Shown one piece after another: positions 25,021 through 34,800 of a stretch of DNA of 64,000 bases. The notes beneath the pieces are model-generated. The model was not told the DNA's origin. It was given only the letters and a program-made list of their open reading frames with translations, and did not search any database. Each line of letters starts with the position of its first letter. Positions within the stretch are counted from its first letter, which is position 1. The DNA comes from Xiphophorus maculatus (Eukaryota > Chordata > Actinopteri > Cyprinodontiformes > Poeciliidae). The translations under genes were made by a program, and so were the position numbers. The stretch spans positions 7,075,466 to 7,139,465 of the forward strand of contig NC_036459.1 in NCBI RefSeq assembly GCF_002775205.1. Reading direction: 5' to 3'.

Positions 25021-27198
25021 AAAGCTTTCAAACCTAAAGAAACGTTACCCTCTGCCAAGTATGGTATTTTCAACTTTACCTTAAATCAGCAATGTTTCTC
25101 AACTGTAACCATTAACAAACATTGTGCTAAAACATACGTAGATATACCAGAAAAAACGGGAAACTATCCAACCAGAATTATGACAAAAGATTGATAATTA
25201 AATATAAAAATTTTGTGGTCAAGCTGCAACTTAACCCAATATTTTTGGGGGTGCACATACGTCAACAATGAAAAAAGAATAAAGTAAATCAATAAAATCC
25301 CCAAATTAATGTGATATTCATGCTCATGATGAGAGACTGTGACCTCTGGTCTGAACTGTATCTGCTGGTCTGGTGTCCCTTCAAGGAAAATAGGTCAAAC
25401 ATTAGCCATGCGATCACACAAAGCCTCCACACAACTTGCTGGAGCAAAAGTAGGCTAATCAATAGAATAATTAGATCATGAAAATGGTTGTCATGGTTCC
25501 AGCCTATAAAACCAGACCCTGTGCACATGGACCCAATATATGCATGTGGTTTTTACACTAACACTGTAAATTCATTGACTGATTCTAGATTTTTAGTAAA
25601 TGCAGCTTCGTTCATGTTGTTTCTGAAGCCGTCGTTTATGGCCACTTAGTCACCGGCATCTCAGGTGCAAGGCGGAAACAAACCATCATTCACTTGGCTG
25701 TAAGTCACGGTTATTTGGCCAAAGGTCCTGATGATGATTGGCTTTCTTCCTGGGAAAGAGAATTTACAACTCTGGCACACTTCGATGAGTTTACATGGAA
25801 AATCCGAGCTCTGTAAAACCCAATCAGCAGTGAAAAAATAAGAACTCATTGAATTCCAGGCAATGCATAGCAAGTAGTTTATTTTATATATATGCTTGAT
25901 TAGTAATTCTGTGTTTGCATGCAGTTACTGCTGCATTGCAAGAGTGATTCCTCCATTTATACATTTAATCCATTCAAGGGCAGCAGACCTTGACATTTCC
26001 ATCCCCCGCTCTAATCAATAGGATGTAATGTAGCAAAGATTTTTCATTTATAGTCGACAGATATAGCTTAAAGTCTCAGTCATGCTGCTGACAGGAAGAA
26101 CAACAAGAAACATGACATTAATGAACACAAAATACATGTAAGCGGCTAGAGTTGTGCAAAGAAATGCAAAACTTCATAATTAAAAAACACCTTTACACTC
26201 ATTAGAGATGCACTCAATCCCATTTCAAGTTTTCATGCTAATAGTTGTACATGCGACACATCTTGGAATAAATTCCAGTTTTTCTTTCTGGGGTCATCTA
26301 CCGATGCAGTGACATCTGGAAAAAAATAAAAGCTTCTGAAAGAAATATCCAGTGAATATGACTGCAGGCGGGTTTATATACAGCATGAAAGTTTTTGTGA
26401 TGGGGAAACTAAATGAAGCAGAGAAGAGCCTAAATATTTAGACAGGGGAATTCCTTCACCTTCAGGTTTTAGCTGAACAAAGAAAGCAAAGAAAATTCAC
26501 ATAAAATCACACAATCAGTGACACTTCTTAATATATACATATATAGATAATTTATATTCTGTTATTACTGAACACTGTCATCGCCATGGCACCTAGTTGT
26601 AGCTGCTGCAAGTTTTAGAAGTTGCTCAGATTGAGACAATTTCTGTCCACTTCCAAGGAAGAGAGACTGAAGAAGTCAGGATTCCTACAAAGTTTGGAAA
26701 AATTTGGAATATGTATTCAGTATTTTCCTTCTTTCTCATGTCTTTATTTCCTTTCTTTGTATCTTTGCCTCCTACCTTCTGTCTTTTCCCTTCCTTTTTT
26801 ATCCTTCATTTCTTCCTCCTATGTCTCCACCTTCTTTCCAACTTCCCATTATCCCGTGTGTCTTTTATTCTTTCTTTCTGTATATCCTGACTGCCTTCAT
26901 TTTTTCCTTTCATGGGTCCGACCTAAATTTCTTTTCTTCCCTCTCAGAAAGCTTAAATATCTGGTACCCAACGTTTTGGCCCCAACTTGTGCAAACGTCA
27001 AGGCTGAAGAAATATTAGTTAAGGGAGAAAATGATGAGCTAGAGCTGTTTCTAAACATGAGCAGCAGTTGTTGAATCTTCTAATACTCACCTCAAATGGG
27101 CCAAATTTTCTGAACAGCGGATTTGCAGCTATAAGAACTTAAGAAATCTCTCTGCATACCAAGTACAACAATTTACAGCAAATTGCCATCTATGAGCT
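25021..27198. other. Intergenic space, no gene supported
   Basis: Two open frames near 25289-25528 and 25661-25873 on the minus strand lack family motifs and usable splice partners. The piece around 25640-25880 is of higher complexity than its surroundings and may be a conserved non-coding element. A pyrimidine-rich tract (TTCC, CTTT runs) spans about 26720-26950. I found no RNA gene. Confidence 0.5.
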
Positions 27199-27829
27199 TT
27201 AAAGGGGACCTATTTAAATTTTGCACATTTTTGTACTTCCATTTGGGTCTTAACTGCCCAAGCATTTAAAAAAAAAAAAAAACACCCAGCTGTTTTTTGG
27301 CAATACGTTAATGTTTTTTGGTCTCTGGGAAATGAGCAGTTTCAAAAACCTCTAGAAAGTAACTTCACAAATCAGCAAGCGCTGCCCGTTACCTAGCAAC
27401 CCCAGCGGAGTTCCAGCATGTTTGGTCAGCTGGTTTTACCACTGTATGCACTGTACAATGGCTGCTGGAAAACAGAAGTGTTTTGTTGTTGACTTACCAT
27501 CCGGAAACCACTTGTTGCATTCTTGTTGCTTGTGCAGGAGGCTCTACTTCTGCTTTTCAAAGATGCATGGTTGTATAATTGTGCATCAGTTTGCAGCCAT
27601 TTTGTGTGTGAGTGTAAGTGTTGAGTTGGGGGGCATGCTCAGCAACAGGTTATTTGGATTTAAAGTGACAAAATGCTCTAAAACAGATCATTCATGCAGA
27701 CTAAAATCTCAATATCTAAGAATGAATTTGTGCTAAAAAATAAATAAATAATGTAATTAGTTTGTTTTGATTAACCCGTAAATCTCTCCTAACCTGGTCT
27801 GGGAAGCATAATAGGTCACATTTTTGATT
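27199..27829 (+). mobile_element. GGGACCTATTATGC MITE family, fullest copy
   Basis: This copy preserves both ends: it starts TTTAAAGGGGACCTATT and finishes GCATAATAGGTCACA, so the ends are inverted repeats of each other (GGACCTATT / AATAGGTC). The interior matches the copies at 24434 and 35369. It stops about 100 bases from the tetraspanin stop codon, within the probable 3' region of that gene. Confidence 0.75.
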
Positions 27830-27927
27830 CTTTCGTCCTGAACAACAAACCTCCTGTTCCTATACTTTACTTCTCTGAGATGTCATCCCTCATTCAGAAC
27901 CAACCTGTCAATAGATCAGTCAAGTCT

Positions 27928-29016
27928 TTAGTGTGCCACGACACGTCCGTGCTGTCTGGGTGTCAGTTTGTTGGCCAGAAGACAAGCCAGGGCAATGCCC
28001 CCGATCTGTGTGAAGGCCAACCCTAAAACAGTGGCAGCAATATGGAAGACGTTGTCGTTGACCAAGCTGAAGACTTTCCGGAAGCAGCCGTGTGGATGGA
28101 TTCCTGCAGCCGCCACTCCGTCATTGTCATCCGACAGGAGCGGCCGATTCCTGCAACCCTTCCGCCTCACACAGCAGCTGTCGGGAAGGGAGACCGAGGT
28201 GCCATTCTCAGCGGGAAGGAAAGTCATGTGCTGGATGGCCCAGTCCGAATTCAGCCAGTCGCGCCAACCCTCAGCACCGCAGCACTCCAAAGCTCTCTGC
28301 AGACTATCTAGAGCGTCGGCACGGCCTTCATCCTCTGTGTAGCCTGCCACGGCTCGATGCAAGCCACTGCGAAATCCTCCAGCGATGTCTTCACGGTAGA
28401 AGAGCCCAGAAAGACCAGCGGCCAAACCGGCGACTAGAGTAGCAAGTTGGAAGAACCCATAGGCCCTCAGGACACAGGGCAGGTTTGCAGCCACCCCAAG
28501 GCAACCGAGGAACCCCCAAGCAGTAACAGCTGCCCCGGTAGAGAGAAGGATAAGAGGGGCGTTGGGGTACCGATTGGCTGACAGGGTCATGTAGTCCGCC
28601 AAGGAGATCTGAGCCCAAACACCAAGGGTGAAGATGGCCAACCCTGCTGCCCAGAAGAGGCAGCTGAAAGCCAGGAGACCCAGACGGAGGAGGTGCATGA
28701 CTCCCACTGGGCGACAGCAAGGTGGGGCAGCACCCACCGGCGGGGGGGCGGGAGGCGCCAGCGAGGCTTCGGAGCAAACGGACAAGGACAGACGCTGGTG
28801 CTGCTGGTGAAGCTGCTCCTCTTGGTCTTGGTAGGGAGGCAGCAGGTAGCCTGGGATGGCCGAAGGTCGCCGAGGAAGAGGAGGAGGAGTGAGCAGGTTC
28901 ACACCAAGCGGGGAGGAAAGTCTTCTGACCGCTAGCTGCTCCCGTTCCCAATCCAAAGCCCGTCTGCTGGGACTCGGCCGGGCCGACAGCGAGTCGTAAG
29001 GGAGTGCGGAGCTCAT
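27928..29016 (-). CDS. Intronless tetraspanin, TSPAN6/7-like, with long N-terminal extension
   Basis: A single uninterrupted frame of 362 residues encodes a tetraspanin, a four-pass membrane scaffold that organises receptors and adhesion molecules in microdomains. The first 105 residues are a proline- and serine-rich cytoplasmic extension. Then come TM1 (about 106-130), a short loop, TM2 and TM3 with GFLGCLGVAANLPCVLRAYG between them, and a large extracellular loop with the hallmark ECCGAEGWRDW, PDSCC, a single C in KGC and HGCF, making six cysteines. TM4 is about 328-350 (GLAFTQIGGIALACLLANK). The core aligns well with human TSPAN7/TSPAN6 (for example LVAGLAAGLSGLFYREDI). Those genes have many exons, so the lack of introns suggests an old retrocopy that has stayed open and acquired a new N-terminus. 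Met107 could be a second start. Confidence 0.85.
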   Translation of the reverse strand: MSSALPYDSLSARPSPSRRALDWEREQLAVRRLSSPLGVNLLTPPPLPRRPSAIPGYLLPPYQDQEEQLHQQHQRLSLSVCSEASLAPPAPPPVGAAPPCCRPVGVMHLLRLGLLAFSCLFWAAGLAIFTLGVWAQISLADYMTLSANRYPNAPLILLSTGAAVTAWGFLGCLGVAANLPCVLRAYGFFQLATLVAGLAAGLSGLFYREDIAGGFRSGLHRAVAGYTEDEGRADALDSLQRALECCGAEGWRDWLNSDWAIQHMTFLPAENGTSVSLPDSCCVRRKGCRNRPLLSDDNDGVAAAGIHPHGCFRKVFSLVNDNVFHIAATVLGLAFTQIGGIALACLLANKLTPRQHGRVVAH

Positions 29017-31084
29017 GATCTCCGCTCAGGCTTTATCCGCTCTCCCCCTTCTTCTTTTTTTTTTTTACACACTCCCCCTTTTGTCTTCCTTCCTTTATCA
29101 GAGTCTTCCCTCTTCCTCCTTCTTCTTCTTTACGACCGGTTATTAATCCGCCACCATTAGCTCCAACGTCACCCAGACTGTAAATCACAATGATGGGACT
29201 CGAGTCGGGTCTTTATCTGCATCCGCAGCTGCTCTATTTATCCGTTTATTTGGAAATTGTTTTTCCACCTGCATGGTCAACGGTCCTTCCACTTCTTCCG
29301 CTGATGGTTACTTCCCGGCGTCTGTCTGCTTGCCGCTGCCCCTCGCTCCGGTCCGGTGATTGCAGAGGGAGAGTAAACCGATGGACCCCCTCTCTCGGCG
29401 TGGAGGAGGTTTTCCTTCCAGGTTTATTATTTTCCAATATGGAGGAAGCCTGCAGAGACTCTTAAACACCAACAATTCTTGAAAAACAATGAATGAACAC
29501 CTGTTGGTTAGTAGAAAATACATATTTTTCTGAAAGTATTTTATCTAAAAAAAAAATCATTAGTGAAACCAATTAGAGCTACAGAAAGAAATAATCAAAA
29601 TTTCCCTTCTTTCTTTGTTTTAATTATTAACAGTATAAATATTTAGTATGACTGACAAATATGGTTATGGTTAAAATATTCTAGAATTTTTCACATTAAG
29701 AAAATTAATGGAAATTACATAATGTGACAAGAATTACAACTTTTACAAGCCAAACAACTGGGTTGTAAAAGTTATTATATAGGTAATGCTGAAATATGTG
29801 TTAAATTATTGTCCATTTATCAATAAATATGGAGAAATAATGCTGGTGCGCTTTCTACACTTAATTCAAATGACTAAATACTTTAAATTTATCAGAAACA
29901 GATATGCAAATTATTACTTTGTTACTCTTTTTTGCTCTTAGTGATTCATAACAATGTTATAAAAACCGCAACTTGGATGTTGATGTTGGACTTGCTTAAT
30001 ATATTATAGAACATACTATTTGGTGCAAAATGCTTCAATAAATATGGAGGGTGTGGTGTTATGTCATAGCAACACACAAAAGAAATACCATACATGTTAT
30101 TCTGCTGAGTTAAAATCTTTGTATGAATAACCCCAAACAAAGTCAACAACATTCTCTGGTCAATTTTGTGATATAACTGGTCTTAATTTAGTTTTTTATT
30201 TTACATGCTGCAGCATTTTGTTATTTCTCTCAGATAAATATAACTATAAATGACTTTAACCCAACATATGGACCTCACTTTGCATGCAGTATCCATTATT
30301 CTTTTTTCACACAACATTCAGTCTGTTGGGATTCACTCCAAACACCTGCTGATCTAATAATAGAAAGCCAATTTCAGACCTCTGACCCTTTTCCACTATT
30401 ATTGTGCAGTTATTGCACTCTGTCGGCTGAGTGGGCGACACAGTCACACGCTGGTGCCCCGTTTAACGGCTGGGCCGGTTTTATGGAGGTGATTCCTGCT
30501 CGACGAATGGCTTTCCCCCAATCAGCCAGAGCTCATTAAAACCTCTCAGTTAATTAAACTCATTCAGATTATGCCTTTTATAAGGAGGACCATAACACTG
30601 ACATTATGGCTGATCGGGGAATATGTGGATTCTGGCGTTACAGCAGCAATATTTGGAGGTCATACACTTTTAAGCTGTTGCACTATTATCCGCTAAGTAA
30701 ATCATTCATTTACTTCTTCGAATAAGGAAAAACATCACCTGACATAAAGGAAAAAAAATCCCAAAGCCAGTGGACTTTGTTTCGTCTTTTTGTTTGATTA
30801 CCAGTTAGAATGATCAACATTAATGTTTCACTTAACTGTACTTCTAGACAATGATGTCTTATAATGTTAAGGCACATATTACTTAAATTGGGGGTAATAT
30901 GTTTACTTCAAATGATAAATAAATGTAGTCACTAAGAGAAAGATTTCTGACAAAAATATATATATTTTTCCACATTAATTTCACACATTTACAAGAAAAA
31001 CAACAAATTCTTCATAATTAAAGTCAGAAATGTAATATATGTTGTTTGTTTGTTTGTCTGTTAAAGACTATGTTTATGTAATGG
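29017..31084. other. Intergenic space upstream of the tetraspanin
   Basis: The first 450 bases are GC-rich to pyrimidine-rich and probably hold the tetraspanin promoter. From 29500 it is AT-rich. A compact, less AT-biased block at about 30400-30660, with AATTAAAC homeodomain-type cores, may be a conserved non-coding element. No gene or named repeat is seen. Confidence 0.45.
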
Positions 31085-31640
31085 TAAAAGCAGAATCAGC
31101 CAGAACCCAACAAGAGGATGGTTAACCAAAAAGTTTTATTACTAAAGTAAATGGTGTAGAAGGGTGTGGTCACACTAGTGGGTCAGGGACGAGGAATCCA
31201 CAGGGGTCAGGAGTCCAGCCGGGGGAGGGGAGGGTGAATGGACAAGGGGAGATCTGTGGGGGTCTCAGGGGACAAACAGGCGACAGGAACAAAATCCACC
31301 AACCAGAGGCTGAGTCATGAAACGGTCCAGGGTCATGCATGGGAGGGTCTCAGGCAGTGAAAATCCAGAATCCAGAAGGCAGGAGGCAGGGTCAGAAACA
31401 GGACCTTCAACAGCAGAAGGATTAGGCAAAACTCTGTGGTCAAAAACAGGCAGGATCAGAAACCAGAAAACTCTTTGAAACATGAGACAAGGCTTGAAAG
31501 CTGTGACAGTGGCAACAGACGATCTCGCACTGAGCTGGTGACGAGCAGTTGTTTAAATAGGGACCAGCTCAGTGCAGGTGAGGGCAATGAGCAATCAGCA
31601 CAGCCAAGGCAGAGCTGAAGGGCTGGAATCATGACATGTT
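31085..31640. repeat. Probable dispersed repeat, purine-rich (CAGGAACAAA, AGAAACCAGAAA)
   Basis: A GC- and purine-rich block with repeated CAGGA, CAGAA and GGGTCAGG motifs, ending near GGAATCATGACATG, stands out sharply from AT-rich flanks. It resembles sequences seen often across fish genomes, but only one copy lies here, and no ends could be defined. It is downstream of the zinc finger gene's stop codon. Confidence 0.4.
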
Positions 31641-31861
31641 TATACTACAAAACATTAAGAAAATGAAGCAAACACTCATGGAGCAAAAGTCATTTATTGA
31701 ACTCATCTATGACTTTAACTTACACCATAATTGTAAAGTACAAAAAAATACAATGTTGGATTGATTTCTGTCAAGCAAGTTAAAAAATATATTTTTCCAC
31801 ATAATTTACCCACAGGGTGATACATTAAATGAAGCTATAATTTCATACATACGACATACGA

Positions 31862-34800
31862 TTATCTAAATGCCTCCTTATTGAGGTCAGCAGCTTCTAT
31901 ATGCGTCTCCATATGTTTGTTCAGTTTGGCCTTTGACGGAAATGTTTTCCCGCACAGCTCGCAGGTCGGCTTCTCCCTCCTCTGCCCGGAGTGGCTGCGT
32001 TTGTGGCGCGCTAGCTCCGACGAGCTCTTAAACCTGAGCTCACAGGCGTCGCAGGGGTACGGCCTCTCCCCGGTGTGAATCCTGCGGTGCAGCTGAGCCT
32101 CGCCGAGCGTCAGGAAGGACTTCTCGCAGTGTCCGCAGGGGAATGGCCTCTCCCCGGTGTGGATGAGGTTGTGTCTGGTTAGGGCGTACGGCTTGGAGAA
32201 GCCCTTCCCACAGTGGGTGCAAGGGTATGGCCGTGCACCGCTGTGGGAGGCAATGTGCTCCTGCTGGGTTTTTTTGCTCTTGAATCGTTTCTCACACTGC
32301 AGACAGGAGTAGGGCCTGTCATCCAGGTGCGACCTGTGATGTTTGGAAAGCTCTCCTTGCGATAAAAACCCCTTCCCACACTGCGAGCAGAGGAACGGTT
32401 TCTCCCCCGTGTGCATCCGCTCATGTCGGGCCAGCACAGATGCCAGCGTGAAGCTTTTGGAGCAGTGGGAGCAATGGAAAGGTCTCTCACCGGTGTGAAC
32501 CCGGAGGTGCTTGACCAGCATAAAATGAACAGAGAACCGTTTGTTGCATTGCTTGCACTGATGTGGTCGTTCCCCAGTATGAGTGGATAAATGTCGCTTA
32601 ACGTCAGACCTGCGGGTGTATGTTTTCTCGCACTGTGGGCATTTGAACTGCCGCTTCACCCGATGCGCCTGCCTGTGCTGGGCGCGGGCCAGCAGCGTGT
32701 CGAAGCTGTCGCCGCACTGCTGGCAGATGTAGCGCCTGATGCTGACGTGGGACTTCCTGTGCTCTAGCAGCTCGTCGTCGGTGGGGAAGCCCCTGCTGCA
32801 GATGGAGCAGATGTGAGGCAGCTGGCTCTCCGACAAGTGCGATTTCTTGTGGTGAACGGTCAGGGCCCGCAGATTGGCAAAGGAGCCGCCGCACAGCTGA
32901 CAGGAGAAGGAAATTGCCACGCCGTGATGTTTGCTCTCGTGCTTCGCTAAATCCCAGGAGTGTTGAAAGGTTCGGTCGCACTGTGAGCAATGGAAGGGTC
33001 TCTCCCCTGTATGCGTGAGCTGGTGTCTCCTCACGTCAGACGTCCGAGTGAAAGTTTTTCCGCACGTTTCACACGTCAGAGATTTCTTCCTGCTGTGAGC
33101 CTGGGGACCGCCATCTTGGCTTTCGGCGTTTCCTTTAGGGAAAAGCTTGATGGACGTGAATATTTCATCTGAACTGGACGGTGACGGGATAAATTTCTCC
33201 CCTGTGAAACTCCTATACACATCGGTGCAAACGCTCTGCATGTGGAAGTGGGGAGGACTGGCGTCGTCCGAGACGTGGAAGGGACAGCGAGAGCAGGTGA
33301 AGATGATTGACATTACCTCATCTGAATAAAGACAGAAAGTAAAGAGTGAAATCATTTAACATTTACCTAATCACTGGCACTGCTGGTTAAGAGTCTCACT
33401 GCAAAAAAACCTAAATCTTACAAAGTATTTCTGGTCTAGTTTCTAGTTCAAACATCTTAGTGTACATGAAATAAGACGAGATTTATGGGCTTGTTGTAAG
33501 TCAATAACTCCTTAATATTCAGAAAACATATGAATATTATGGCAACTTATTTCACTTGTGAAATGGGGAAAAAGTCTATGCTTAAGGATGACCATTAGCA
33601 CCCTCTGCTGGATGGAGGTCAAACTACAACACTAAAAGACGGTCTAGCGAACATTATTAGTTAATCATCTGGAAGTAAATTTAATTTAATGAACCATTAA
33701 TCAACAATCAGTTGTAAATTGATTAACTGTATTTATCCCTTCTTTGATGTGTTACAAGATTAGGGTAAGACCTGTCCTGTTGGCAAAAAGGAGTTGTACA
33801 ACGTATTTCTAGTGGGATTATCAATTCGGTTCTTTGACAAGTCAGGTTACCTTTGTCTGTTCCTTTCACTGCAACCACAGAAGGGTCAAAGGTCACATCA
33901 GCTGCACCCCTGTGAAATAAAAACCCACAATTAAAAAAAACTTTCATATATTTTTCAACAACTTGAAAAACAGGTTGCAGATTAATCAGATTTGCCAAAA
34001 AAAAAAAAAATCTAGAAAATATGTACTTTCTGTTAGCAGTGTAGTAAATAAATTTCATTAGTTTAGTTGACCACTTTAACCAAATTTAATAAAAAAATAT
34101 AGCAGATATATGATGAACAACACTATTAGAATTATATAAAGTATAGAATCTAAGCCCGACTGTCAGCAGTAGCATACTATTAATATTACATTATTGTTAA
34201 ATATTTGCAGAAACAATAAGTATTTTTTTTTTGCTTTTTTTAAACTTGCAATAATGTTTAAAAGACATTTGAAATCTGTGCTTCAGATTTTAGGACAAAA
34301 ATGTGTAATTCTTTAATTTTCTGTTCTGCAGACAGTTTTTTGTAATGGTTAGAGTGTATTTGTTGAGCTCAAACAAAGTTAACATAAATGAGTTAGAGTG
34401 CATTATGGATCTGAAGGGATTTAAATGCAAAGCTTATGCTGCAGCTGCAAGAAATAAAGCTCACACAAGCTGTCGTTTGTGATATAAATTGAAATTGACA
34501 AAACAATTATAGCAGGAATGTTTCTGTACGTTTTTATTGCGTCGTTCTTTTCTCCTGCTGTCATCTTCATTTCCTCCATCTTCTGCCATCTTGGCGAACC
34601 TGTCTGTGAACATGTGGCGGTGCAGATGTCGGGTTCCTGCAAAGCAGCTGCTTCACTGAAGTCATTTGTAATGTCCTGGTGAACGACAGGCTGGTAGTTG
34701 TCCACAGCTTCTATCATCTCTGTGTCGTCTTCTGTTGTTCTCTCTGTTTTGTCCTTTGTTTCATCTGATGCATACAATGGCCCAGTCTCACTTCCTAAGC

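Noticed and set aside
25289-25873. Two minus-strand frames of 79 and 70 codons as possible exons of a new gene
   Set aside because: No domain, no matching splice partners in phase, and composition like the surrounding intergenic DNA.
26622-27074. A 150-codon plus-strand frame
   Set aside because: It spans a pyrimidine-rich tract that yields F/L/S-rich translation in two frames at once, typical of low-complexity DNA.
28391-28951. A 186-codon minus-strand frame overlapping the tetraspanin
   Set aside because: It is the shifted frame of a GC-rich coding region; the tetraspanin frame has the real motifs.
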